Source: Pseudomonadota bacterium (GTDB taxonomy: Bacteria; Bdellovibrionota_B; Oligoflexia; Silvanigrellales; Silvanigrellaceae). From it: a stretch of DNA of 39,837 nt. Below, piece after piece: positions 25,237 through 33,932 of this stretch; position 1 is the stretch's first letter, and each line of letters begins with the position of its first letter. Made by a program: the position numbers and the translations under genes. The notes beneath the pieces are model-generated. The model had not been told where the DNA came from. It searched no databases and saw only the letters and a list, made by a program, of their open reading frames with translations. The stretch is taken from the NCBI GenBank assembly GCA_009926615.1, contig RFOM01000032.1:1-39837 (forward strand). Direction: 5' to 3'.

Positions 25237-25412
25237 CTTCTGAACCCCTTCCTGTCTGGACTTGATGTGTCGGTTATCGGGCATTGCTGTGACGAAATCA
25301 AGAAGACTTGACGTTTTTGTGACAGGCTTGTGACAAATGGAAGAATTTGACTCTTAATTTACAATTCTGAGTCTGATATGCTTAACTTTTGTTCATGTTT
25401 TCTGAAATTTAA

Positions 25413-25442
25413 CAAAAAGAAGATCGTGCAAAAATGATCTTC
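25413..25442 (-). terminator. intrinsic terminator of the S1 protease gene
   Basis: GAAGATC (25419-25425) and GATCTTC (25436-25442) form a 7-bp stem with a 10-nt loop. On the reverse strand the stem is followed immediately by TTTTTG (25418-25413). The stem overlaps the stop codon of the protease gene (25443-25441). This is the clearest terminator in the window. Confidence 0.85.
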
Positions 25443-26214
25443 AGCGGGCGGGTTCGCCGCGACGGGCCGCTCTGACAGCACGGCTCACTGCCGTGGCAGG
25501 AATCCATGTTGCGGTGTTCCACGGTTCGACACCCCCATGATGGATGCCAATCATCTTGAGCGACACAGTATCAAAAATCGGAGCGCCGCTGCTTCCCTGC
25601 TCGGTATCGCACTGGTGGGCGAACAGCGATTTGCGATCTTTCGCATTCAGTTCGGGCATAAAATCAATGGGGAGGACTGCCAGCGTACACAGCTGCGACC
25701 ATTCGAGAGGCCGTTTTCGGGGATGGGCAAAAACCGTAATTTGCCGGCCTGCCGGCGGCCGTTCATTCAATTCGACATTCACCGCATGAGGTGGAGGGGT
25801 GTCGACCTGTAAAAGTGCGAAGTCGTGCGCATTGCTGAGTTCGGTGTTGATTATTTTAAGACAGGCCGACTCGGCATATGTGCTTGTGCCGGAACGGTAA
25901 TTCCAGCGGATAGTCAATTTGGGATACGTGGCCGAGAGACAGCCGTCCGGAAAAGGTTTTTCCTGCGGGACACAATGACCGGCCGTGAGAACAAGCCCAC
26001 CGCCGATGTGCGTGACTGTGCAACCGACAGCCAGCAGCCCGACGCCGTCAGGCAAATCTCTCAGGGACTCCGGAAGATTGAGTTTGTCGTCATTGACCGG
26101 AGTCAGTTCGTTCGAACCGATGATCTTGGTCGGATAGCTCAAAGGTTCTTCAATTCCGCAGGATAAGAGCGTCCACGGCGCAATCAATAAACAGGTGATG
26201 ACACTGCGAACCAT
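25441..26214 (-). CDS. trypsin-like (S1) serine protease lipoprotein
   Basis: ATG 26214 with AGGAG SD. Residues 1-18 are a lipoprotein signal with L-L-S-C, lipidated at Cys19. The catalytic triad is readable: His80 in LTAGHC, Asp131 in AHDFALL and Ser209 in QGSSGAP. The 257-residue length and V8/glutamyl-endopeptidase-like layout fit a compact bacterial S1 protease. Cys65-Cys81 could form the usual disulfide near His. No zymogen activation site is obvious. It has its own terminator and a hairpin directly before its SD. Expected at the periplasmic or outer face of a membrane. Confidence 0.9.
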   Translation of the reverse strand: MVRSVITCLLIAPWTLLSCGIEEPLSYPTKIIGSNELTPVNDDKLNLPESLRDLPDGVGLLAVGCTVTHIGGGLVLTAGHCVPQEKPFPDGCLSATYPKLTIRWNYRSGTSTYAESACLKIINTELSNAHDFALLQVDTPPPHAVNVELNERPPAGRQITVFAHPRKRPLEWSQLCTLAVLPIDFMPELNAKDRKSLFAHQCDTEQGSSGAPIFDTVSLKMIGIHHGGVEPWNTATWIPATAVSRAVRAARRGEPAR

Positions 26215-26224
26215 ATTCTTCTCC

Positions 26225-26251
26225 TGCAGGGCGCAAACGACCGACCCTGCA
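26225..26251 (-). promoter_or_regulatory. leader hairpin adjoining the SD of the S1 protease gene
   Basis: TGCAGGG (26225-26231) and CCCTGCA (26245-26251) form a perfect 7-bp stem with a 13-nt loop. On the reverse strand the end of the stem abuts the GGAG of the SD (26224-26221). It could influence ribosome access; equally it could be an operator in DNA. Confidence 0.4.
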
Positions 26252-26349
26252 CGGGGATTACAGCAATTCTCATGCCTCGGATAAAATTAAGGAAACAGGC
26301 AGAATCAGGGCGAAAAAAGGAATCAACGGTGTCCAAGAACTGGACAATT

Positions 26350-27582
26350 TCAAAGCGTGAATGTCTCGAGCTGTCGACCGGTTCCGCGGATTTCGTCGAA
26401 TCCCAGAGTCCGGCAGGGAACGCTTTGAACAAGCCGCTTTTTTGTTTCGGAAGTGAAAATCAGGTCGACGTTGTGTTTCTTGGTCAGGCTTTCAATCCGT
26501 GAAGATGTATTTACCGTGTCGCCGATGATTGTGAATTCACGGCGAATCTCGGCACCGATGTCACCAATCACAGCAGGTCCCGAATGAATACCGATTCCCA
26601 GTGCAATCGGTTTTTCGCCGCGGGCGATGCGTTTGCCGTTCAGTTTGCCAATTTCTCCGCGCATCATTTGTGCACACTCAAGTGCCTTGTCGGCATGATC
26701 CTGAGTCGCAATCGGTGCACCGAAGTAGGCCATCACTCCATCGCCCAAATACTTGTCCAGTGTTCCGCCGGTCAAAAAAATACATGAAACCAGATGTTCG
26801 TGGACTTCATTGAGCATTTTGATTGTTTCGCCTCCCGACATGGAGGACGCCATTTTTGTGAAGTCGCGAATGTCGGTAAAGAGAACCGTAACGTCAAATG
26901 CCCGTTCCTCATTGTCCGACGATGACTGTGTCTGGATGAAGCTGGCCACTTCGGGTGCAAAGTAGCGCGAGAGTTTGTCGTTGAGAGATTGTTTTTGCGC
27001 GGCATTGGCAATCAGGCTTTTGACCTGACCCGAAATTTTGATTGTTGTTATCCCGCTTAAAATTAAAATAATGATTGAAGTCACCCGCGTGTCGGTCGGC
27101 GTATCGGCCTCCGAAAAAAGCTTCATGACCACAGCCAGAGAGGCAAGGGTTGTCGGCAAAGTCACCGTCTTGCTGAAAAACAATCCGCTCAGGCTGATAA
27201 AGAACATGCCGAAGGCAAGGCCATGAAGGCTGACGAGATATGCCGTGGAGGCGTTGGCCAGATTGGGCATCCATGAACTCAAAATCAGGTACATCAAGGG
27301 AAGGTCGATCAGAGAAATTGAGTACTCTGTGATGTTGTAACTGTTTTCTTTCCGGTGACTCCAAAATGCCAGTCCGACGGCAAGAATCAAATAAACTAAA
27401 AAGTAGCTCTCTTTGCCTCTGAAGTTGGCCGATCCGAAAAAATATCCCATCAGCAGGTGCAGCAGAAAAAAGACGCCCACCGCAAAAATTCTGAGGGTGT
27501 TGAGTATTTTTGAGTTCTCCTGTCTTTTTTTTCTGATTTCTTCTTCAATAATGAGCTCGCTGACGGTTGTGCCTATCCGCAT
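26350..27582 (-). CDS. membrane class III adenylate/guanylate cyclase
   Basis: Makes cAMP or cGMP. The N-terminal part has about six transmembrane helices (residues 33-195), followed by a short linker and the class III cyclase domain (about 210-395). The metal-binding Asp residues are in LFTDIRDF and in the KYLGDGVMAYFGAP block, and GDTVNTSSRIE carries the transition-state residues. ATP versus GTP preference cannot be set reliably. The ATG at 27582 lies 2 nt after the smc stop; an in-frame TTG at 27588 overlapping the stop is an alternative. Either way it is coupled to smc. The membrane part may be a sensor of unknown signal. Confidence 0.92.
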   Translation of the reverse strand: MRIGTTVSELIIEEEIRKKRQENSKILNTLRIFAVGVFFLLHLLMGYFFGSANFRGKESYFLVYLILAVGLAFWSHRKENSYNITEYSISLIDLPLMYLILSSWMPNLANASTAYLVSLHGLAFGMFFISLSGLFFSKTVTLPTTLASLAVVMKLFSEADTPTDTRVTSIIILILSGITTIKISGQVKSLIANAAQKQSLNDKLSRYFAPEVASFIQTQSSSDNEERAFDVTVLFTDIRDFTKMASSMSGGETIKMLNEVHEHLVSCIFLTGGTLDKYLGDGVMAYFGAPIATQDHADKALECAQMMRGEIGKLNGKRIARGEKPIALGIGIHSGPAVIGDIGAEIRREFTIIGDTVNTSSRIESLTKKHNVDLIFTSETKKRLVQSVPCRTLGFDEIRGTGRQLETFTL

Positions 27583-27584
27583 AC

Positions 27585-30500
27585 TCAAGTTCCGGCCTCT
27601 GCCGGTGCGGGAGTTGCAGCCGCAGGAGCGGCGGTGGCACCCGAGCGGAGCGCCTGTTTCTTCTTGCGGAGATGCTCAGGCACATCCGACAGGTCGACGG
27701 CCACGAGCCTCGATACACCAGGCTCGGCCATCGAAATTCCGTAGATTGTGTCCAGAATTTCCATCGTGCGGCGGTTGTGGGTAATGACCACGAACTGAAA
27801 TTCGCCCGACAGCGCTTCAAGAACTGAATTGAAGCGTCCGACGTTGGCTTCGTCGAGAGGCGCATCCACTTCGTCAAGGTAACAGAACGGCGCAGGAGTT
27901 GTTTTCAGCAGCGAGAAAATCAGTGAAATCGCGGTCAGCGCCTTTTCTCCGCCGCTGAACAGGCTCATGTTTTGCATCCGCTTGCCGGGAAGTTGAACCA
28001 TGATTTCAACACCGGTTGTCAGCATGTCTTCAGGTTTGAGCAGCTGCAGCTTGGCGTTACCGCCGGGGAACAGAACCGGAAAGATTTTAACAAACTCGGT
28101 GTTGACCTGCTCGTACATCGCCGCAAAGCGGGTTTTGGTTGTTTCCTCGATCTCGGCAATGGCCGTGTAAAGTTCCTGCACTGAATGTTCAATGTCGGCC
28201 TTCTGCTGAACGAGCAGAAGTCTTCTGCCTTCGGCCTCGCGGTATTCATCCACCGCGCGCTCGTTGACCGCACCCAGTTCGGCCAGTTCGTTGTTGATCT
28301 GGCGCATGCGTTTTTCCATTTCGGAATTTTGCTGCGGGTTGTCTTCCGCTTCCGGAGGAAAGTCGGTCCCTTCAAGGTTAAATCGTTCCTTGGCATCTTT
28401 GAGTGATGTTTCAAGAACCATCTCAAAACGGCCCAGTTCGACCTGCCGCTCGGCAACAAACTTTTGCCGCGCAGATTCATGGTCGCGCTGATTCTTGAGG
28501 CGCGATTCGAGCACCCGCAGACGTTCGGAAAGTTCGGCTTCGCTTCCCTGCGCTTCGTTGAGTTCGTTTTCGAGGGTGCCGGTGTCGGCTTCAAGCTGCT
28601 GAATTTCGCGTTCGGATCCCGACAGCTCTTCGCCTGCCTGTGTGATTTGCGCGTCGATTTCGCTCAGCTGGGCGATTCCGCGATCCACTTTGTCGCGCAG
28701 CCTTTGCAGGTGATATTTGGCTTCTTCGTAGTTCCTGCGGAAGTTTGCCTGCCGTTCGACCACCGTTGCACGCTGGGTGCGGCGGCGGTTGATTTCATTG
28801 AACACCTCATCGCGGCGTTCTTTTTTGTCGGTCAGGTCGGCATCGAAATCCTGAAGGTCACGCAGATACTGCGCCCGTTCGTTTTCAAGCCGGTCGATCT
28901 CGGACTGGTTGCGCGCGTACTGCCCGCGTGACTCGTCGATCTCCGACTGGGTTTCGCTGCGTCCGCCTTCTACGCGGGATACATTTTCGTCCAAATGGCG
29001 CAGCTGCAGGTCGAGGGTTTCGAGTTGTGAGGTCAGGCGCAGCACTTCGACCTTTTCGCGCGAGAGCTGTGCATCAATTTCGGTGACACGGGCAAGCAGC
29101 TTTTTGCGGCGGTCGTCTTTTTCAAACAGCCCGCCTTCCAGATTCGCCAATGCCGATTGTGCCGCTTCACGCTCGCTTTCGAGTTCCTGAAGTTCACGCT
29201 TGCGCTGAAGCAGACCGTGTCCGACTCCGTCGGCAGATTCGCCGAAGGCAATTTCGCGGGTGCCCGAGACGAGCGTTCCACGCTCGGTGATGAACATGAA
29301 TTGTCCGCGCAGCTCGGACGGAATTTGTCTGTAGGCTTTGAAGAGCAGCCACTCATCGCGCGCAATAAAAATGCGATCGAACAATGTTTTGAGGACAGGA
29401 AGTTCGCAGCGGGTGAGACGATCTCCAACGCAGCGGATGCCGGCATGGGCCAGAATTTTGTTCTTTGCGTCGTTTTCCGCAGCAGTGAGCGGGCTCAAAA
29501 CTTCGGTCAAAAGAATTCCGACGCGGCTTCCGCCCGACTCTTCAACCTTGTCGAGCAGGTCAACCAGCACGTCTCCGCTCGGAACCAGTGCCGATTCCAG
29601 CAAATCGGCAAGCGATCTTTCAAGAGCCTCTTCGTCTTCACGCTGCACGGTGACTTTTTCAAAGACAAATCCCTGAACAAAGCCCGAAAGTTTTTCGCGT
29701 AAAAGCTTGGCGCCGTCTGAAAGGCCGTCGGTTCCGCCGACCATTTTTTGCAGGCCGCTCGCGCGGGTGCTGACCTCAAGGAGCCGCTCTTTGGCTGCAT
29801 CGCGCTGCGCTTTGGCGTTCTCAAAACTGTCGTTGATGATGTTGAGTTCTGCATCAAGTGCCGCGCGTTCGCCGGCAACCGACTCCAAGCCGCTGGAAAG
29901 TTGGTTCAGCTGCAGTTCTACGGAACGTCTGTCGGCGGCCAGCAGACCGCGCTGATGCGCAAATTCACGCAATTGTTCTTCTGCACGGGAAAGAGTCTGA
30001 TTGGCTTTCTCAATGGCCGCGAGAGCAGTTTCATTGCGCGACCGGAGAAGTTTTGTGCCTTCTTCAAGTGCACGAATTTCCGAACGCAGTTCTTCGCCGC
30101 GGATGCGCTCGACCTGAAGTGTCTCGTCACACTCTTCAAGCTGCATTTGCAGAGTTTCGCTTTCGCCGTCGAGCCGGCGCAGTTCTTCGTCGGCACTTTC
30201 AAGGCTCGAGAGCATTTCTGTGTGCCGGTTTTCTTCGCGCAGCAGATTCTCTCTTTCAAAGGCAATTTCCTGTGAAAAATTGGCTTTGAACTGAACGCGT
30301 TCGGCTTTGCGGTTGGCAATGTGGCTCAGACGTTCGCGGAATTTTGTGAGTGCCAGACGCTTTTCGTCAAAGGCATTTTCAAGATCTTTAATTTGGGTTG
30401 TGACGTCGAGCTGCTCGGCTTTGAGTTCGTTGGCCTCAGTTTCCCACTGGGCCGCTTCCATCGTTTGGGTCTGAGTTTCTTTGTTTTTTGCTTCAATCTC

Positions 30501-31247
30501 GTCGCGCAGTTTTTTGGCTTTGGATCTGAAAAACCCGATGCGGTTTGACAGAACGGTGATTTCTTTTTCACGCAGCTCAGCCTGAAGTTCAAGTTTGCGC
30601 TGTGCTTTGACGACCTGTTCGCTGAGGTTTTCGACCTGCTTGGTGATTTCTGTTTCGATCTCGCCAAGGTTCCGCAGCTTTTCGCCGGTGGATTCAAGTC
30701 TTTTTTCGGCTTCCTTGCGGCGGGTTTTGAAAATGCTGATGCCGGCGGTTTCTTCGAGAATTTCCCTCAGGTCATCGGGCGAGGCCTGAATAATACGGTC
30801 GCGCTTGTCCTGCTGGATAATCGCATAGCTCTTGGAGCCAAGACCGATGGCCAGCAGAAAATCGACGATATCTTTCAGGCGGCATGGTTCTTTGTTTAAA
30901 AAATATTCACGTTCGCCGCTGCGGTAAATGCGGCGGCCGATAGACACTTCCGGCAAGTGCAGAAATTCGGGCGGACAGCGCGAGCCGGTGTTGGTAAAGG
31001 TCAGGGTCACTTCAGCCATGCTGAGCGGTTTACGGCTCTGCGAACCGGCAAAGATTATGTCTGTGGGGTCGTCGGCACGCAAACTTTTAGCCGTTTGCTC
31101 GCCCATCACCCAACGCACCGCATCGATGATGTTTGATTTTCCGGAACCGTTGGGGCCAATGACACCGGTGATGCCGTCGTGGTACTGGACGGTCACTCGA
31201 TCGGCAAAGCTTTTGAAGCCATGCATCGTAATGGATTTGAGCTTCAT
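27585..31247 (-). CDS. smc: chromosome partition protein SMC
   Basis: A 1220-residue SMC ATPase that organises and segregates the chromosome. The Walker A motif GPNGSGKS is at 31-38; two long coiled coils flank a hinge domain at about 500-680; the ABC signature FSGGEKAL is at about 1097-1104 and Walker B YLDEVDAP at about 1123-1130. The last 25 residues form an Ala/Pro-rich tail beyond the usual end. No scpA or scpB gene is adjacent in this window. ATG 31247 has no good SD. The nucleotide cyclase gene follows with a 2-nt gap or overlap. Confidence 0.97.
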   Translation of the reverse strand: MKLKSITMHGFKSFADRVTVQYHDGITGVIGPNGSGKSNIIDAVRWVMGEQTAKSLRADDPTDIIFAGSQSRKPLSMAEVTLTFTNTGSRCPPEFLHLPEVSIGRRIYRSGEREYFLNKEPCRLKDIVDFLLAIGLGSKSYAIIQQDKRDRIIQASPDDLREILEETAGISIFKTRRKEAEKRLESTGEKLRNLGEIETEITKQVENLSEQVVKAQRKLELQAELREKEITVLSNRIGFFRSKAKKLRDEIEAKNKETQTQTMEAAQWETEANELKAEQLDVTTQIKDLENAFDEKRLALTKFRERLSHIANRKAERVQFKANFSQEIAFERENLLREENRHTEMLSSLESADEELRRLDGESETLQMQLEECDETLQVERIRGEELRSEIRALEEGTKLLRSRNETALAAIEKANQTLSRAEEQLREFAHQRGLLAADRRSVELQLNQLSSGLESVAGERAALDAELNIINDSFENAKAQRDAAKERLLEVSTRASGLQKMVGGTDGLSDGAKLLREKLSGFVQGFVFEKVTVQREDEEALERSLADLLESALVPSGDVLVDLLDKVEESGGSRVGILLTEVLSPLTAAENDAKNKILAHAGIRCVGDRLTRCELPVLKTLFDRIFIARDEWLLFKAYRQIPSELRGQFMFITERGTLVSGTREIAFGESADGVGHGLLQRKRELQELESEREAAQSALANLEGGLFEKDDRRKKLLARVTEIDAQLSREKVEVLRLTSQLETLDLQLRHLDENVSRVEGGRSETQSEIDESRGQYARNQSEIDRLENERAQYLRDLQDFDADLTDKKERRDEVFNEINRRRTQRATVVERQANFRRNYEEAKYHLQRLRDKVDRGIAQLSEIDAQITQAGEELSGSEREIQQLEADTGTLENELNEAQGSEAELSERLRVLESRLKNQRDHESARQKFVAERQVELGRFEMVLETSLKDAKERFNLEGTDFPPEAEDNPQQNSEMEKRMRQINNELAELGAVNERAVDEYREAEGRRLLLVQQKADIEHSVQELYTAIAEIEETTKTRFAAMYEQVNTEFVKIFPVLFPGGNAKLQLLKPEDMLTTGVEIMVQLPGKRMQNMSLFSGGEKALTAISLIFSLLKTTPAPFCYLDEVDAPLDEANVGRFNSVLEALSGEFQFVVITHNRRTMEILDTIYGISMAEPGVSRLVAVDLSDVPEHLRKKKQALRSGATAAPAAATPAPAEAGT

Positions 31248-31315
31248 AGGTCGTCGTCCAGTTTCCTATACGCAATGTCTTGTTATGGCAGGCACACTAA
31301 CTCAGGAGGCCGTAA

Positions 31316-32119
31316 ATGGCGAGCCCTGTTCCCGACCAGCTTACGCAAACCTCGTCGTGGCCCCTGCAAGGGGTCCGCTTCGTTAAAGATTTTTCTTTTG
31401 ATCTCGGGGCTCTGGCTTTACTCGGAGTGGTTCTGCTGGTGTGGTTCGGGCGCGACCTTTCGCGTCGGACAAAATTGATTCTGGCAGTGCCTTTTTTGTT
31501 GATGGGTTTAACCTCTGTTCGTGGAATGCCTGAGTTTTGGGCAATGCCGATTCTCGAAAAAACGACCCGTCTGACACAGGAGGCGTGCCGCAAAGATTTT
31601 GCCGCTCTGGTGGTTTTGGGCGGAGGTCTTGCCGGACCCGAAGACCTTGCAATTTCGAGTCAGTCACGGGTTCGGCATGCGACCCGCTGGATGAGTGTTC
31701 TGCCCCCTGAAAAACGCGCAAAACTGAAAGTCATTCTGAGTGCGGGGCCCACGCTTCAGGGCTCGCAGATTCCCGAATCAGCCCTGATGAAAGAGGCTTT
31801 TATTGCGTGGCGGCGGGATATTCCGGAAAGCAACATCGTTGTCGAAGACAAATCACTGAACACGCACGACAACGCAACCGGAGTGGCAGGGGTGTTGGGT
31901 GAACAGGGGCAAACAGTTGCGCTTGTCACAAGTTGGCTGCATATGCCGAGAGCGTTTGCATCATTCAGGGCACAGGGGATGAATGTGTGTCCGGTACCTT
32001 CGCCTTCGGTCGACCATACGAGTGAAGGGTTTCTGAATTTCCGCAATGGCGACCGGACCGTGCGGGTATTGAATGAGTATGCGGGGCTATTGGGTTACCG
32101 GCTGATGGGCTGGCTTTGA
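31316..32119 (+). CDS. YdcF/ElyC-like DUF218 membrane protein
   Basis: ATG 31316 with AGGAGG SD. Two transmembrane helices occur near residues 29-45 and 53-70. The DUF218 domain follows (about 95-265), with ALVVLGGGLAG, an EDKSLNTHDNA block and VTSWLHMPRA, the arrangement of YdcF, SanA and ElyC proteins, which are linked to envelope integrity and peptidoglycan or lipid-carrier metabolism. The globular domain should face the periplasm. It is divergent from smc (68 nt) and followed 20 nt later by pdxJ. Confidence 0.88.
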   Translation: MASPVPDQLTQTSSWPLQGVRFVKDFSFDLGALALLGVVLLVWFGRDLSRRTKLILAVPFLLMGLTSVRGMPEFWAMPILEKTTRLTQEACRKDFAALVVLGGGLAGPEDLAISSQSRVRHATRWMSVLPPEKRAKLKVILSAGPTLQGSQIPESALMKEAFIAWRRDIPESNIVVEDKSLNTHDNATGVAGVLGEQGQTVALVTSWLHMPRAFASFRAQGMNVCPVPSPSVDHTSEGFLNFRNGDRTVRVLNEYAGLLGYRLMGWL

Positions 32120-32139
32120 TGACAAATACGGAGTGAAAA

Positions 32140-32853
32140 ATGGCAAATCTCGGAGTGAATATCGATCACGTGGCAACCATCCGTCAGGCACGCGGCACGC
32201 AGTATCCCGATCCTGTTGAGGCTGCAGTGCTGGCACAGCTCGGCGGCGCCGATCAGATTACCGTTCATCTGCGCGAAGACAGACGCCACATTATCGACAG
32301 AGATGTTCGCCTGCTCCGCAGCGTTCTGCAGGTTCCGCTGAACCTTGAAATGGCCTGTACGCACGAAATGGTGCGCTTCGCTCTCGAAATCAAGCCTGAC
32401 ATGGTGACGCTTGTTCCCGAGAAGCGTGAAGAACGCACGACCGAGGGCGGACTTGAAGTTGCGGGGCAAATCGCACCGCTGACAGATGCTGTTCGTCATT
32501 TGCAGAGCGCAGGAATTCCCTGCAGCCTTTTTATTGAACCCGATGAAGCCGCTGTTGACGCAACTCTGAGGACGAACGCTCAAATGGTCGAATTTCACAC
32601 CGGCAGATACAGCGAACTGACCGGAACGGAGCAGTCCCGTGAGTTGACCCGCATCACTGCGGCCACGGCATACGGGCATGGCAAAGGCCTTGCGGTTCAC
32701 GCGGGGCACGGTTTGAATTTCCGCAATGTGATTCCCGTGGCGAGAGTTCCTCACATGCAGGATTTGAATATCGGTCACAGCATTGTCGCGCGCGCGGTTC
32801 TTGTCGGACTCGAGCGCGCGGTTCGTGAAATGAAAGATCTGATTCAGAAATAA
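32140..32853 (+). CDS. pdxJ: pyridoxine 5'-phosphate synthase
   Basis: Condenses 1-deoxyxylulose 5-phosphate with 3-amino-2-oxopropyl phosphate to make pyridoxine phosphate, the last committed step of the DXP-dependent vitamin B6 pathway. The 237-residue length is normal. Diagnostic blocks: [20 protein letters not shown] at the N-terminus, [14 protein letters not shown], and the C-terminal [12 protein letters not shown] and [15 protein letters not shown] 32140 with GGAG SD. It is probably cotranscribed with the YdcF-like gene. PLP made from this pathway is the cofactor of the LysA domain at 8776, but this is a general connection. Confidence 0.97.
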   Translation: MANLGVNIDHVATIRQARGTQYPDPVEAAVLAQLGGADQITVHLREDRRHIIDRDVRLLRSVLQVPLNLEMACTHEMVRFALEIKPDMVTLVPEKREERTTEGGLEVAGQIAPLTDAVRHLQSAGIPCSLFIEPDEAAVDATLRTNAQMVEFHTGRYSELTGTEQSRELTRITAATAYGHGKGLAVHAGHGLNFRNVIPVARVPHMQDLNIGHSIVARAVLVGLERAVREMKDLIQK

Positions 32854-32863
32854 TGAGCAGCCG

Positions 32864-32880
32864 TGCCTTTATTAAGGGCA
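32864..32880. terminator. weak hairpin between convergent pdxJ and lipoprotein genes
   Basis: TGCCTTT pairs with AAGGGCA (one T-G pair) with a 3-nt loop. It overlaps the stop codon of the reverse gene and lies 11 nt after pdxJ. No T-tract, so only a weak candidate for ending one or both transcripts. Confidence 0.25.
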
Positions 32881-33687
32881 ACTTCCTGAAGACGCGCCCG
32901 AAGTGATTGTAAAATGGCTTTTATAGAGCCAGCCGGTGCTCGGGCATCCTGCGACGGAAGGGCCGGTGACCTTAAAATATGAAGAATTTGAGATACCTTC
33001 GATGCACCTGACGGTGAAAGACGCCGACGGGCTGATGCTGCAATATTGAGTTGCAGGAGTTCTTCCGGCTGCCAACGCAGCTGTTACGTCAACAGTTGAG
33101 TTGGCCTTGAGGTAACTCAGACTCGTGTGCCTGTTTGTGACCGTAATCGAGACCGGCATTTGAACGGGAACGCTCGGGCTCACGACAGGAGTACTTGGAC
33201 TTGCAGGGCTCGTAACCGGTGAACTCGGGCTTGTAGCCGGCGTGCGCGGACTCGGATTTACCGGAGCCGGATTTTCGTCGCCTGAGCTCCTGCCGGCAGA
33301 ACCGCCGCCTGAGTCGCTGTTAAAAATTCGACCAAAAATATTTTCGACAGTCTTGGTGAGTCCTTCCCCAAATAAGCCGCCCGACGGACTTGGCCTGCTG
33401 CTTGGAGTTTCGACTTCGGGAACGCTCTCGGGCTGGGACGGACGGCGCACGACTTCCTCGGACGCCGGTGGCAGCTGAGCGCCGAACTTAGGTCTCGCGG
33501 GTCCGCCGACGGTTTCTTCCGGCGGCAGGTCCTGATTTTGCTGACTCAGTATGCCGGCTTGGCAGACCGGACTGCTATTTGATTTTCCAACGCAACCGCT
33601 TCCAAGACCGCTGCGCTGAACCGGAAGATCTGTGCCGCAGGATGTTAAAAGAAGTGCGCCGGCAAAAAGCACGTAGCGTTGGTTCAC
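32872..33687 (-). CDS. lipoprotein with Pro/Ser-rich linker and C-terminal SH3b-like domain
   Basis: GTG 33687 is chosen because GGAGG (33696-33700) precedes it at 8 nt; an in-frame GTG at 33711 would add eight residues without SD. Residues 1-16 with L-L-T-S-C give Cys17 as the lipid site. Residues about 45-180 are low-complexity Pro/Ser/Thr-rich, partly a run of short S-P-x-x-P units, typical of a flexible spacer crossing peptidoglycan. The C-terminal 90 residues contain ISITVTNRHTSLSYLK... and STGWLYKSHF, resembling a bacterial SH3 (SH3b) fold. Function unknown; a wall-binding surface lipoprotein is possible. Confidence 0.75.
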   Translation of the reverse strand: MNQRYVLFAGALLLTSCGTDLPVQRSGLGSGCVGKSNSSPVCQAGILSQQNQDLPPEETVGGPARPKFGAQLPPASEEVVRRPSQPESVPEVETPSSRPSPSGGLFGEGLTKTVENIFGRIFNSDSGGGSAGRSSGDENPAPVNPSPRTPATSPSSPVTSPASPSTPVVSPSVPVQMPVSITVTNRHTSLSYLKANSTVDVTAALAAGRTPATQYCSISPSASFTVRCIEGISNSSYFKVTGPSVAGCPSTGWLYKSHFTITSGASSGSCP

Positions 33688-33784
33688 TGATGGTTCCTCC
33701 GTTCCTAACACAATTGTTTATCGGAAAATCTTATCGTTTCCTAAAGAAATGTGAGAATTTTTTAATAAATACGGTTCTTTAATT

Positions 33785-33800
33785 GCGCTTTTTTAAGCGC
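33785..33800. repeat. GCGCTT-TTTT-AAGCGC hairpin in the divergent region
   Basis: A perfect 6-bp inverted repeat with a TTTT loop between the divergent lipoprotein genes (starts at 33687 and 33933). It may be an operator or a short RNA hairpin; no T-tract follows. Confidence 0.35.
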
Positions 33801-33841
33801 TTGCCGGTGCTGCATTTTTCTCTCGATTTCGATGACAAAGC

Positions 33842-33896
33842 CGGATATGCCCCATACACGGCAGTCGGGCTCGCTGCCGGAGTTCTACGGTATCCG
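33842..33896 (+). promoter_or_regulatory. possible structured leader of the duplicated lipoprotein gene
   Basis: CGGATA (33842-33847) can pair with TATCCG (33891-33896), enclosing CGGCAG (33859-33864) paired with CTGCCG (33874-33879). The internal loop is symmetric at 11 nt on each side. It ends 36 nt before the ATG at 33933. It could be a structured 5' leader, but no known riboswitch class is recognised. Confidence 0.3.
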
Positions 33897-33932
33897 ATCG
33901 AGATGACCGCAACCTGATTCAAGGGGTAAACA

